Shown here: in pieces, positions 9,264 through 21,237 of the stretch
How positions within the stretch are numbered: the first letter of the stretch is position 1
Layout: each line of letters begins with the position of its first letter
Assembly (NCBI GenBank): GCA_021234155.1
Contig: JAJEKV010000003.1
Span: forward strand, 16,786,386 to 16,850,385
DNA from: Isoetes taiwanensis
Taxonomy: Eukaryota > Streptophyta > Lycopodiopsida > Isoetales > Isoetaceae
DNA: 64,000 bases
Reading direction: 5' to 3'
Notes under the pieces: model-generated
The model's database searches: none
What the model saw: the letters and a program-made list of their open reading frames with translations, nothing else
Told to the model about the DNA's origin: nothing
Translations under genes and position numbers: made by a program

Positions 9264-11915
9264 CAGCCGCCAGGAAAGGAAAGTCTCCTTCAGCGTGCCC
9301 GATAAATCGAACAATGTCGGTAAGGAAGTTCGGAACCTCTTACAGTCCATTCCCAAAGAGGCCCGAGAGCAGCTCCGCCGAGATAAGGCATGCTACAGGT
9401 GTATGCGGCCCGGGCACTTCATGCAAAATTGTCCTTATGTCACGCAGACTGCCCAGTTGGCCATGGCCGACCTCGATTGGGATGACCTTGAGTCCACACT
9501 ACCTATCGAGGAGGAGGCTCCCGAATACATTCAAGGTGAGTCCCATATCCTTGCAGCTATTGAAACCGGCAATGCTGAAAGTCAGCCTACCGTTATTTCC
9601 ACCATAGGTCAAGTAGACAGCAAACCTTTCATAATTCTGATGGATACGGGTAGTACACATAACTTTGCTTCTCCTAGAATGGCCCAGGTATTGCAGCTTG
9701 AAACTTTGAGGTCCCGACCAAAGCCTGTCACTTTAGCCAGTGGTAAGATCAGACACACTCATGGCCGTCGCATTAACCTTAAGATACAGTTGCCAGGTGC
9801 ACCAGTTGCCTTGGGTGCCGAGATAATGGATATTGGCAAATATGATCTTATTGTTGGTATGGAATTCTTGGCATCTGCAAAAGCCAATATAGACTGCGAG
9901 AAACGAGAAGTTACCTTCAACGCCGCTAACGGAGCTCGCGTGACTATAAAAGGTGATCCATTCAACCCTATTATGCAGTCTATGTCCATCAGGCAGTTAG
10001 AAAAAGCTATACGCAAGGATAAGCTCCTCTGCGTCATTAGACTTGCCTCCATTGAGTCAGATGTTAAGCAGAAGCAAGTAGTTGATACCTTGCCAGAGGG
10101 AATTGCTAACCTTCTCCGAGAATTCAGCGATCTCTTTCCAGACGAGATCCAGAAGCTTCCTCCTTTTAGAGGGGTAGAATGTGAAATAGCTTTAGAACCA
10201 GGTACTAAGCCTACCAGCAAGGCCCCGTACCGTATGAGTCCCCCAGAGTTGGCAGAGCTTAAGAAGCAACTTCAGGAGTTACTAAACCTAGGTTTCATTC
10301 GGCCTAGTGTTTCGCCTTTTGGCGCTCCTATCCTTTTTGTTAAGAAAAAGGATGGCTCCTTGAGGATGTGTATTGACTATAGGCAGCTCAATAAGCATAC
10401 CATCAAGAATCGCTACGCTTTGCCTACGGCAGATGATCTAATGGACCAGTTGCAAGGGGCCAAATATTTCTCAAAAATTGTTTTACGCTCCGGATATCAT
10501 CAGATAAGAATTAAAGAGGAGGACATTCATAAATCTGCTTTTCGCACTAGATATGGGCACTATGAGTTTACTGTTATGCCTTTTGGATTAACTAATGCCC
10601 CCGCAACTTTCATGCGATTGATGAATGATGTCTTCCGACAATACTTGGATGATTTTGTTGTTATTTTCTTTGATGACATTCTCATCTATAGTAAGACTCT
10701 GGAGGAGCATGAAGAACATCTTCGGTTGGCCCTACAAAAGCTAAGACGTCACCAGCTCTTTGCCAAGTTCTCTAAGTGCAAGTTTGCCACTCTGAAGGTG
10801 GATTATTTGGGACATGTCATTTCAGCAGACGGAATTGCTACAGATCCAGCAAAGATACAGGCAGTAAGGGATTGGCCTATTCCAGGTAATGTTTCAGAGG
10901 TCCGAAGTTTCTTGGGGTTAGCAGGATATTATCAGAAATTTGTTAAAGATTTTGCAAAAATTGCAGCACCTCTTACTGACCTTACAAAGCATGAGAAGGT
11001 AAGGGATTGGATTGAGCATTGGAAAGCAAAAGTTCAGGGAAGTTTTCAGAAGCTCAAGGATGCTTTAACGTCAGCACCAGTCCTCACATTGCCTGATCCT
11101 GAAAAGGATAAACTAGTAGCAACGGATGCCAGTAAGATTGCTACCGGTGGAGTCCTAATGCAGGAGGGGAGGGTTATTGCCTATGATTCAAAGAAAATGA
11201 ACGAGACCGAGCAGCGATACCCTACCCATGACCAGGAGTTGTTAGCCGTTGTCCGTGCTCTGCGTATATGGAGACACTACCTTCTTGGTAGAAGATTCCA
11301 GCTGGATACGGATCATCAGAGTCTCCATTATCTAACAACCCAGCCCAATCTCAACCTCCGCCAGAGAAGATGGATGGAATTTCTGGAGGAATATGATTTT
11401 GAGATTATGTATAAGCCTGGGAAGCACAATGTGGTTGCGGATGCGTTGTCATGTCATCCCTTGGTAACCCGAACCCATTGTAATGCAATTTCCACACTCA
11501 CCAGTGAGTTTGGGAAACAAATAGAACAAACCTTGGCCACGGATCCCGAGTTCCGCGATGTATGGGGTAGTTTGAATAAGGAGGCACGCACAGATAAAGA
11601 ACGTGAAGCTTTCCGTTCGTATAAGAAAGAGGGCAACTTGTTATATTACAAAGATAAGTTGTGTGTACCTGAGACTTCAGGAGTGTGTAAGCTAATTCTC
11701 CATGACACGCACAACAGCCCTATAGCTGGACATGCAGGTTTTATGAAAACCTACTTCAAGATCCGCTCCAGTTATTTCTGGCCTTCTATGAAGAAGGATA
11801 TTGCTACGTACATTAAGCAGTGTCAGGTGTGTCAGCAAACCAAGGCTGAGCAATTAAGGATTCCAGGAGAGTTGCAACCTCTGGATGTGCCCAACGCTGT
11901 GGAAAGTGATAACCA
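9229..11915 (+). CDS. pol: pol of the gypsy element, N-terminal part: zinc knuckle, protease, RT, RNase H, integrase zinc domain
   Basis: In order: a CCHC knuckle ([14 protein letters not shown], near residue 55); an aspartic protease with MDTGSTHNF near residue 139; a reverse transcriptase with [17 protein letters not shown] and the catalytic FFDDILIYS near residue 481; an RNase H with VATDAS near residue 631; and the integrase HHCC zinc domain ([14 protein letters not shown] then CQVCQQTK). The element-derived reading ends at 11915, where the copia element begins; the rest of the integrase resumes after 16465. The RT motifs are those of plant Ty3/gypsy elements. Confidence 0.93.
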
Positions 11916-12114
11916 TGTTAGAAATATGAGACACACAAAACTTTTCCCACAAGACAAGATCATATTTCATTCATATGAGATACATATTTATACATCAATA
12001 TGCGCCACAATTAGGCTAGTGCCACAATAGGCAAGAGTGCTATATGTGAAACACGTGCCATATATGGCAAAAGGTAAAGGTGCAATATCTCCTATAGAAA
12101 GGAGATTCCAAACA
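11916..12114 (-). repeat. 3' LTR of the copia element
   Basis: 199 bp, with ends TGTT and AACA. Next to it, inside the element, is CCCTCCCTGC (a purine tract on the minus strand), the expected polypurine tract position. It matches 16261-16459 base for base as far as I can read. Confidence 0.93.
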
Positions 12115-12500
12115 CCCTCCCTGCAACTTTAGCCTTTTGAACAAAATAATTGTATCTCATATTTAAAGATGCCTCCAACCATCCCTCCCTGCATCTTTAA
12201 TCTAGTGCTTGGATCAAAAAAACCTTTTGTGGGTTAAAAGGAAAAAACCCAAGCACTTTCAGAACAACTCAAGTAACAACAAAAGATTCGACAATTCCAA
12301 GAGCTGCTTTGCACATCTCTTGTTTCTGAAGTCCTAGTGCTTTAGTGAAGATGTCAGCAACCATCGCTGACGTTGGACAATATTTAAGCACAATAGTCTT
12401 CTTTCGTACTTCCAACTTGATATAATGATAGTGTAGCTCAATATATTTAGATTAAGAATGGAAAACCTCATCTTTTGTTAATGCAATTGTATTTTGATTA

Positions 12501-13100
12501 TCACGCATGAGTAGAGTAGGCTCCACCTGAGTTTAATGCAAACAATCCATTAATCGCCGCAACCAAACCAATTCTCTGCTGGCAAACGGATACAGCAAAA
12601 TACTCCATTTCTGTGGTGGAAACAGAAACACATCGTTGCGTATCAGGACAACTACCCCAATCAGCATCTGTATAGTTTAGCAAAGTCAATGTATCAACAT
12701 CATTCTGCTTTGTGTACAACAATAAACCATAGGTAGAAGTGCCTTTCAAGTATCTCAAAACCCTTTTAGCAGCAGTCCAATGAACCTGTCCAGGATTAGT
12801 CATGAATTGAACAAGAGTATTAGCAACATAACAAATATCAGGGCGAGTTGCATTGGCGGAATACATCGATGCACCAACCAAACTAGCATAGGGACATTTT
12901 TTCATTTGCAATCTTTCTTCTTCAGTGCAAGGACTTTGTTTTTGAGAAAGTTTGAAATATATGGAACTAGCAACAAGAGGAGTACTTTCTGATTTTGCTT
13001 CAAGGAGGCCAAACTTTTCAACGAGCGCATAGATATATGTGCATGAGTGAATTGCACCCAAGTCTACCATCTCAAAAGCTGCAGATAATAAAACTTTCAT
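12501..13100 (-). pseudogene. copia reverse transcriptase C-terminal part and RNase H, fossil
   Basis: This contains copia-type RT end and RNase H motifs: YASLVGASMYSANATRPDICY, AAKRVLRYLKGTSTYGLL, NYTDADWGSCPD and STTEMEYFAVS. This fits the C-terminal third of a Ty1/copia polyprotein on the minus strand. The element is broken and non-coding as a whole. Confidence 0.85.
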
Positions 13101-13496
13101 GTGATGTAAGTAGGGTAAATCATTGCAAACAAAAAATGTATCATCGACATAAAAGGCAATGAAAACATAATAAGACCCTTCTCCTTTTGAAGTAAATATT
13201 CAAATCATTCACACTAGAAAGGATTCCAGAAACCAAGTCCTCTTGTCCAAGTGTTCTAATGTTAGAGCATCCTCCATAGAAATTGGATCATCAGTCAGAT
13301 ATTCTAACATCCATTGTGTCGTCTTTCATGCTCGACGTGCAATAACATCATCATAAGCAACCTCATGAATAATCTCATTAAGACCAAAATGATCTTCCCC
13401 ATCAATATTAGCAAAATTATGAACAAAGTCAAGGACATAAAGAGCAAAGGCAGATTCAGTAATAGAAGTAGGGGCAGCGACAGAAGCATGATTTCA

Positions 13497-14201
13497 TCAA
13501 TAGAATGAAGCATAAGTAAATGGAAAGCTGATCCCCAAATTGGTATATTTTGGCATTGTAGGCGTATCTAATAAAATAGCTTCCTTAGCAAAATCATCAT
13601 TTTTTACTCTCTTCAGGAGGAATATGAACATAAGCAGTACATCAAACCAAAATCGTACAAAATTGGCAACATTGGGTTTAATAGCAGACCAAGCTTCTAA
13701 TGAAGTTTTGCCTTTCAAAAAATAAGTAAGCAATTTTGCAAGTACACAGCAGCGCCAACAACTTCTGCATAGAAACACATCCAAATTGATATGAGTAAGC
13801 ATGCAATGCACCACATTCACGATGGTGCAATTCTTCCTCTCAGCAATACCATCCTGTTGAGGAGAATAAGACGCAATGTATTCAAGAACAATGCTTGAAT
13901 TTGCACAAACTTTGTCAAATACCAAGGACTTAAACTTGCCACCATTATCAGTTCACAGTCTATGAATCATTGTTCTATTTTAAACTCCTATCATCTTTTT
14001 GGAAGAACAAAAGACTGATAATACTTCAAGTTTTTTAGTAATAAAGTACATAAATATATAGCCAAAGAGAATCACAGAATCATAGAATGGCCCACAAAGT
14101 TTAGAACGGACCAGTTCTAAGACTCGCGTAGCACGATATCTTTCCCCAGAGAATGAGTGGCAATGTGGCTTACCAATAACATATGCCTCACAAGCATTCA
14201 A
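13497..14201 (-). pseudogene. copia integrase region, fossil
   Basis: Two segments carry copia integrase signatures. The upstream one (13980-14201) has CEAYVIGKPHCHSF and LELVRSKLCGPF, the end of the zinc domain and the start of the core. The downstream one (13497-13925) has EYIASYSPQQDGIAERKN, the third catalytic region. The order integrase then RT on the minus strand confirms a Ty1/copia arrangement. Confidence 0.85.
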
Positions 14202-16245
14202 TTCTCCACAAGGTTGTCACATCTCATGTCCAAAAGAGCTTGAAAGCTAGCATGACCAAAATGTCAATGCCACAAAGTACTGATATCATCACCATGAGAT
14301 ATCACAACATTAGCAAACCTATCATTCATCTTGAGTTTATAAAGATTGCCTTTGATGAAAAACTGTGAAAGGTCTTCATATTTGGCGACCATATCTTAAA
14401 AGAAGTTTCCATGTATTTTCAAAGAGCCATAAAGAACTAGCATCACCACCACATAGTGTTAGACCAAATTTTGCACGAGGTCATACAAAGGGAAACTTAT
14501 CTAGATGCCAAACAACAACATGACAAGCTTTGACACAAAAAGTATGTTGGCTTGTTAAATTCAATAAGAAAACCTATAGCATTGAGGCAAGAAATAGAAT
14601 GGGGCAAGCGCATTGAAATTCAACACTAAAACCAATATCCAATACATGCAAAATTTCATGCCTCTTCAACAATCATCCTTAATCAACATTCATGAAAGTG
14701 TTAGTTTCAAGCACATTATACATATCTCTTACCAGGTGGACCTCATGATGAATTCCAAGAAAAATTTTATGCTGTGTAGCAAACTTCCTGTAATAACATT
14801 CATCTTCCAAAGTCAATCTTCACGAAAATTTTCCAATTAGAGATATTCAATCAGTCAATCTCCAAAGAGATTTTGCAATTTCAGTAAGCCAATCTCCAAT
14901 GAGATTTTCCAATGTCAGTAAGTCAAATCTTTAATGAAATGTTCAATTAGATACTGGCCAATTTTCAATCAAGCTCCAAGGAGATTGCTTTGCCAAATTT
15001 CTAGTTTGCAATTATATATTTGTCAATTTTCAATAACATATCTTCTAGTTTGCATCTCCAATGAGATTTTCATCACACACTAGCAAATCGTAAATTCGTC
15101 TACAACAAGATAGTAGAACGACAAGACATATGCCAAAATATGATATTCGTCATCACCATATGCAGTTAGAGCATGTACAAATACATCATTCAATTTCAAC
15201 TCATACGTATATATATATTGCAGTGCCAAAAGACACATCCATTGTAAAGAAATTAATCGACACCTCATATTATTGAATACAAAACCAATAAACATAATAC
15301 CTGTCGTTCTTTACCATAACTTGTTCATGCACACAACCAAAAATTAATCCACAATTCAAGAATAATACACACATGCAACATCAAATGCGATTTCAACAGT
15401 ATAGCTAGCAGATAAATCCAACTGCTAAAATTTCTAAGCACATGGTCACTGTAATAATCAAAATTTGCACACCTTCATGCTATCATACTTGACTTTCATA
15501 CGTAAGTTCCATCATTTAAAACTTCCATGCTTAACTTCCATGATTCAAGACTTTCATGCTTAATTTAATAGGTGTTTTAACATCCCTGGGATATGGCTAA
15601 AGGCAATGCATATCCAACTAGTTAAGAGCAAATTCTTAGGCAAGGAATTTAATGGTAGGCAGGATTTTAACACCCTGAATCCCTCTTCAGTTTCAAATTA
15701 GAGGTTTTAGACTATTACAGCATGCTACCAATAGCTATTAGGAATCAAGCTGTTAAAAAACTAGTTAGGCATATATCTTCAAGATCCATACAATGATGGT
15801 TTAAAAGATTCACAGATGCATTAAAAGAATATAGTTAATCATCAACAAGTAATACTACTTTTTATCTTCAACAAATAACAAAGAATTAACTATCCAACAT
15901 GAGTACCACTCTCCATCCTTTCTTTTTCTCTGCAGTCTTAAAACAGGGTATATCTAACATGAATACCACTCTCGATCCTTTCTTTTTCTCTGCAGTCTTA
16001 AAACAGGGTTTGTCACTAAAATTTTGATAACTCAAAAAATAATTATCCTTTTTGGCTGATTTTTATTTCCACTTAAACTAGACTTTAAGTTCTTTCCAGC
16101 AAGCTTTAGATCGCATGAATCTGATCTATATTAGAAAAGTTATGGCCTTCCAAAGCAAGGCTATCTTTTTACTCCATAGCTGCGACTTTCTACTTTTGCT
16201 TTTGCATCAAACATAAAACTAATGCTTATAGACTGTACAACGAAT
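14202..16245 (-). other. Copia internal region without recognisable gag or protease; short repeats
   Basis: AT-rich, with no domain seen. About 14840-15070 has several spaced copies of a CTCCAATGAGATTTT-like motif. 15898-16012 is a tandem pair of a unit of about 58 bp containing CCTTTCTTTTTCTCTGCAG. The gag and protease expected here are either lost or replaced, consistent with a non-autonomous element. Confidence 0.5.
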
Positions 16246-16260
16246 CTGGCTCTGATACCA
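16246..16260 (-). promoter_or_regulatory. Primer-binding site (initiator Met tRNA) of the copia element
   Basis: On the minus strand this reads TGGTATCAGAGCCAG, directly next to the LTR. It is the classical plant copia primer site for initiator methionine tRNA. Confidence 0.93.
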
Positions 16261-16459
16261 TGTTAGAAATATGAGACACACAAAACTTTTCCCACAAGAC
16301 AAGATCATATTTCATTCATATGAGATACATATTTATACATCAATATGCGCCACAATTAGGCTAGTGCCACAATAGGCAAGAGTGCTATATGTGAAACACG
16401 TGCCATATATGGCAAAAGGTAAAGGTGCAATATCTCCTATAGAAAGGAGATTCCAAACA
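16261..16459 (-). repeat. 5' LTR of the copia element
   Basis: 199 bp, the twin of 11916-12114. It lies beside the tRNA primer site, so it is the 5' LTR in the element's own orientation. Confidence 0.93.
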
Positions 16460-16464
16460 AACCA

Positions 16465-17485
16465 TGGATTTCATTGTGGGCCTTCCACATACTCTCCGGG
16501 GATATGATGCATTGATGGTAGTGGTCGATAAATTGTCGAAAATGGCTCATTTCTTGCCATGTCGTACCACGGATACAGCCTTCGATACTGCTCTGCTATT
16601 TGCAAAAGAGATCTTCAGATTGCACGAAATGCCTCGAGTTATTGTATCCGACAGGGATCCCAAATTCGTAAGTGCATTCTGGAAAGATTTCTTTGCCACC
16701 ATCTAGACCAAGCTTGCTATGAGTACGGCATATCATCCTCAGACGGATGGTCAGACAGAGCATACCAATTGCATTATAGAGGATATGCTACGAAGTTATG
16801 TGTGGAGTAAGCAATCCCAATGGGCTGACTATGTTTATCTGGTCGAATTCGCCTATAACAGTATGAAGCAGGAATCTTCCAGAATGTCTCCCTTCATGAT
16901 AAATTACGGTTATCAATGCCTTACTCCAGACACATGGCATAACCCCGCTTCTAAAGTGGAGGTTTCTCAACAACTACTCTTGGAAATGCAAGCTTTGGTT
17001 GAGGAAGTTCGTGGCTATTTATTGGCTGCACGCAGTCGTCAGAAGAGTGTAGCGGATAAGCACAGAACTCCACGAGTCTTCCAGGTGGGTGAATCGGTTT
17101 GGCTTAAGATTAAGGTAAAACAAGCCAAGCTTAAGATTGGTAACTGCAAGAAGCTGGCACCCAGATGGGCTGGGCCATTCAAAATCACTGAACGTGTTGG
17201 GGAACAGGCATATCGCCTGGAATTGCCACCCCGTTTGAAGATCCACAAGGTCTTTCATGTGAGCCTTCTAAAGCAGCACACCCCAGATCCAGAGGAGATC
17301 TTGGATACACCCACCCTACTTGAAATGACAGAAGAGCATTTAGATGCCAGTTGAGGATGCTACGTGGGTGATGGAAATAGACCTTGAGAAGCACTATCCG
17401 GACTTCATGCGCGAATCTCAAGGCCGCACCATCAACGATGCTATCAACCCCACTCCCGGCGGTAAGCTTGAAGGCTTGAGTCGCT
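16465..17485 (+). CDS. pol: pol of the gypsy element, C-terminal part: integrase core, GPY/F and chromodomain-like end
   Basis: The reading resumes right after the copia target duplication with the integrase core: MDFIVGLPHTLRGYDALMVVVD and later VSDRDPKF, then TAYHPQTDGQTEHTN with the third catalytic region. RWAGPFKITERVGEQAYRLELP is the GPY/F-type module, and KIHKVFHVSLLKQH follows. The final stretch contains EDATWVMEIDLEKHYPDF, resembling the second half of a chromodomain. Integrases of chromoviruses use such a C-terminal module to choose chromatin targets. The region belongs to a broken element. Confidence 0.88.
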
Positions 17486-18109
17486 GAGAATCATGCAGTA
17501 GAGGGGTAGATGCATCGTACTTGATAATAGTTACCGATGATGGGATCACCTTCGTGTTCCCTAGGACGTGGTGTACTGTCAATGTGGACATGACCACGAA
17601 TTGCTTGAAAAGCATGTAGTTGATAGGCCGCGTTTATCTTGGCTATAATAGGAACTTGACCATTCCTTATGCCACAATGAATTGCGAACCATAGGCATGA
17701 TAGGTTCCCTTGTAGATAGATTTTCTTTTATTCTTCTAGGGGGTGGTCCCTTCAACCACAACCTAATTATTTTATCTACATAAACTAATGTATTGACATG
17801 TGCAGGCCAGTGAACAATGTGTGACCTGCCCATGTATAGAGGGTTGCTGATGACCCGACTTCTCCAGTTTTATTTTGTCTACACGTCTTCTCCTTTTGTT
17901 ACTCTCATGTTGTATTCGACTACGGTCCTTGAACTTTTTGCTTGTGATGAGCATCTGAAATGCACCTCGGTGCTTAAACTGTTTCAAATTTAAAGTTTTC
18001 AATATATTACCTTCAGAAAATAAGGAATTACCTTCCTTCATAATGTAATCTCCTAGTTTTGTATCTAACCCCAATGCTGAGGACAGCATTAATTCTAAGG
18101 GGGGGAGAA
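17486..18109 (+). other. 3' untranslated region and polypurine tract of the gypsy element
   Basis: No domain-bearing frame. The last bases before the 3' LTR read CTAAGGGGGGGAGAA, a clear polypurine tract that primes plus-strand DNA synthesis. Confidence 0.75.
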
Positions 18110-19695
18110 TGTAACGTTCCAAGTATTTATACGGTACACGTATAAATATACAGACACATCACTTAGTAAAGGTATGCCACCATGGGGTATTTTGACATTG
18201 ACCTAAAAGGGATTAATTTAGCTATGCTAAATTAACCATTAAAGGATAATTATCCAATTAATTGAATAATACTAATTGGCTATTTAGGGGAGTGCCACCT
18301 GGCCTAACTTGATTGGCCAGCATGGGAAGTTCCAATTTGGGTCACCAACTTGACCCCTACCCCTGATTGACTCCCAAAATTGATCAAGAGGAGCAGCAGC
18401 TGAGCGCCCACCTTGCCAAGCACCTTTACCTGTGTGTCCAGAGCTGAGCGCCAAGTCCAAGGAAGATGGAAGCACCAAATGACAACGGATCCAGCAGGAA
18501 CTCAGGTGGGTGGTTAGTGTAGCTTGATATTCCTAGAGTAGCGCCCCTGTTGGGCCCTTGTAGCGTTTATTTCTTCTGTTCTCTTTGTGTTTTACTTGTA
18601 GGAACTAACCCTTGATTGCAAAGGTGAGTTCTCTTCATTTCTGATTTTGGTCTTGCTCTTAAAGGATGGATTGATAGTTCTTTGCATAGTATTACTCCGG
18701 AAATGGGGGAATTAAAGGGGGTAGAGACCTCTGAGCCATGTTAGTAGTATGCTCCTAGGTTGATCCCTGTATTTCCCATTAGATGCGGCCTGTGCACAAG
18801 AGACCACCGAGTCGTGGATGCTATGGAATTGCTTAGCACCAGATAAGGGACGCAGTGGTGAAGTGGGGGTGGGGTCTTGCACGAACATAAAAGGCTCCTG
18901 AGACTCCTATAGTGGGCTAGGCCTGATAGCCGGTCACGTAGAGGGCCGGGTATGGGTCTGACACTCCCTGGGTGCAGTGGTGTGACCCGTATGGGGCACC
19001 CTGTGCTTTGAGTAGATTTAGGGTGAGTAAGTCGGGTATGGATGCGGGGGTCGCTGATGCGGCACGTATTCTCTAGCTCATCCATGGAACCATTGTGATC
19101 CTGGAAGGGGACACTTCCCTAACTTGCCTCATCGGACGGGGCTTCATGAACCCTGGAGTAGGCTCGAAGGGTGATACCTTGAGTCTGCATATCCGGAAGG
19201 CTATAGTGACGCCATAGCATGATTGGACTCATCTGCAAAGTGTGCACAGGAGGGGCGGATGGAGTGGACAACCCTAGCCGATGTTCTATGCCAGCCAACG
19301 CTATGTCAAGATTCGGTCTGCTGATCTCTTGAGACCTAGCCGTCAGTCGATCCCCACTGGAGTCTAAGCCGGGGTAGAACCATGGATTTGGGTGTTTTCC
19401 CTAGTATTAAATGCATATTCTTTGTTGTTGTCACTTGGATGGATGTGCCACCCCTCGTGGTGGTAAATTATGATATGATTATGTTGTGTGCTAACCTTAT
19501 ATTCACGCTTCTGCGACATAGGAGCCCCATTGAAGGCGTGGGCCGAATGACCCCTCTGTGTCCTTCACTTGAGCATCTTTTTAAAGATGGCCCGAGTTAG
19601 ACGGAGGGCCCTACTCATGGTGAGTTGGTTGCCATGGGAGGGGGAAGTCCCCGTATGTATACGTCCGAGTGTCGTTATGTTCAGGGAGCGTCACA
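18110..19695 (+). repeat. 3' LTR of the gypsy element
   Basis: 1586 bp, starting TGTAACGTTCC and ending GGGAGCGTCACA, followed by the CAGCC duplication. About 36 differences from the 5' LTR by eye, many of them C/T or G/A changes as expected from methylated DNA. Confidence 0.95.
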
Positions 19696-19700
19696 CAGCC

Positions 19701-20663
19701 GACATTATAAAATGCTACGAAAATATCCCAATCTTTGGTGAGGAAGGCATTATTGAAATAATGAATGAAATTGCTGACCTAATATGGGATTTTCAAATGG
19801 AGGAACATAGAGTCTTTGACTATCTTTGGAAAATCAAGAATGATAATGTAATGGTCAAATGGGCAAAGTCCTATAAGGACAGGGAGAACATCAGTTGGAA
19901 GTTGATGACTAGGCAGGAATTTAAAGACACAAATGCTTGGTTATTGAGTCATTGTTTCATTCAAATGGGGAAAGATATCTGGAAACAGATTAAAGGAATT
20001 CCCATGGGTTTCAGTTGCAACCCTGCATGGTGCAACTTATACTTAGCATGGTATGAGTTAAAGTTCATACTCAATCTGGCACGCAATAACAGGTATGAAG
20101 ACATTTACAGATTCCAACACGCCACAAGATACATAGATGACCTAAATGTCATTAATGGAGGTAATGTGATGGATTTCCTCTCGGAAAACTCTGAGTACAC
20201 TATCTGTAACCTGAATGTTTTGAGTATTAAGGATGAAACTTGTTATGTCAATAGGAATAATAGTGACATCCCAATTGGGATAAAATGTAACTTTCTGAAT
20301 TTATCTTTTACTGTGACAGACCAAAAGAGGGGAATCTTCAAAATGGAAAGATATGACAAGAGAAACAAATTACCCTTTGAGGTTAACAAGTTCATAAGGG
20401 CAGACAGTTGTAGACCATACAGGCAGGCCTCTAAAGTAATCATATCACAGGTAGCTCCATACGTATACGCTCACTCTGATGGCGTATCTGCAGCATATGA
20501 TATTCAGGACCTGATAGATGCTTTTACTAGAAATGGATTTGGGAAAAGGAAAATCACAGAAATAGTACTCAGAGTTTTGCAGGAAGAAGAATTCCCAGGA
20601 ATATTGTATTCAATGCGTGACATGGTTTTATGTCCCAAAAAAATAGCATTGTATGGAAGGTGA
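19701..20663 (+). mobile_element. Penelope-like element reverse transcriptase, 3' half
   Basis: Directly after the gypsy target duplication the reading shows the PLE palm and thumb: DIIKCYENIPI (motif A), KGIPMGFSCNPAWCNLYLA (motif B), RYIDDL (catalytic motif C), CNFLNLSFTV (motif D) and RADSCRPYRQASKVIISQ (thumb). It ends at 20663 with MVLCPKKIALYGR and no GIY-YIG endonuclease after it. In plants both endonuclease-bearing and endonuclease-lacking PLEs (Athena/Coprina-like) are known; this fits the latter, or a truncation. The other half is at 443-1550. Confidence 0.78.
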
Positions 20664-21237
20664 AGCATGATAGGTTGAGTAGGGCCTTGGTGCAACAAGG
20701 TCCTACTCACCTTGTTGTCACCAAATAATAAAGTGTTCCTTGCATTGAAACACACATGCTGGCCCCTGACCTACGGTAGGTGGCAGGATTGTTTTATTAT
20801 AGGATTGCTTACAATTTTAATATTGTTTAAATGAGAAGCTGAAGGTTGACAAATAGGAAAAAAAGAGGAACAATAGGGGAGCCCATCTAATGGTTATGGT
20901 AAAGATATTGGACCAGTATAACATTAGAAATAATACATTATTTAGAAAGAAAAATACTAACTAAATTTACAGGAATTTTGTGACGAACACATTTAGGGCA
21001 AAATGTAATGTTGGCTTATCGAACAATGAAGAAACACAGCAGAAGACATCGTGATGATCTGGCAAGCCCACAGATGGTTGCAACTGCTTAATAAGGTATG
21101 AAGCGAAACCCTGTAGGACTGTCGGTATTAAGGGTTGGTGCCATCGAGTCTATAAAAGATAGAATAGACTGCCGTTTTTTTCAATGTATCCATGAATCAG
21201 TAGGGTATGATCCAAGTTTAGGCCTCTTAGCCGAAGC
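20664..21237. other. Intergenic or element 3' region, nothing recognised
   Basis: AT-rich sequence with no open frame of note and no repeat that I could pair. It may include the 3' untranslated part of the Penelope-like element. Confidence 0.4.

Larger units (their letters stand above)
11916..16459 (-). mobile_element. Ty1/copia LTR element nested in the gypsy integrase, antisense
   Basis: A 4544-bp element with two 199-bp LTRs (11916-12114 and 16261-16459) that I read as identical, flanked by the 5-bp duplication AACCA (11911-11915 and 16460-16464). A primer site complementary to initiator methionine tRNA touches the inner edge of the right LTR at 16246-16260, which proves the minus-strand orientation. 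The coding region is badly decayed: only integrase and RT/RNase H pieces are recognisable and no gag or protease is seen. Identical LTRs with a decayed interior suggest recent movement with proteins supplied by relatives. Confidence 0.92.
1551..19695 (+). mobile_element. Ty3/gypsy LTR retrotransposon carrying a histone H3 ORF and other cargo
   Basis: This is an 18.1 kb element, or about 13.6 kb without the copia element nested at 11916-16459. It has two 1586-bp LTRs starting TGTRACG and ending CGTCACA, a 5-bp target duplication and a G-rich polypurine tract before the 3' LTR. The order is LTR, 1.2 kb leader, ORF A, H3-fold ORF, acidic ORF B, ORF C, gag, then protease, RT, RNase H, integrase with a chromodomain-like end, and LTR. 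The RT, the integrase and the C-terminal chromodomain-like motif suggest a chromovirus relative. By eye the LTRs differ at roughly 36 positions (about 2.3 percent), so the insertion is fairly young. The element is broken in several places and split by the copia insertion, and should be read as a fossil. Confidence 0.93.
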
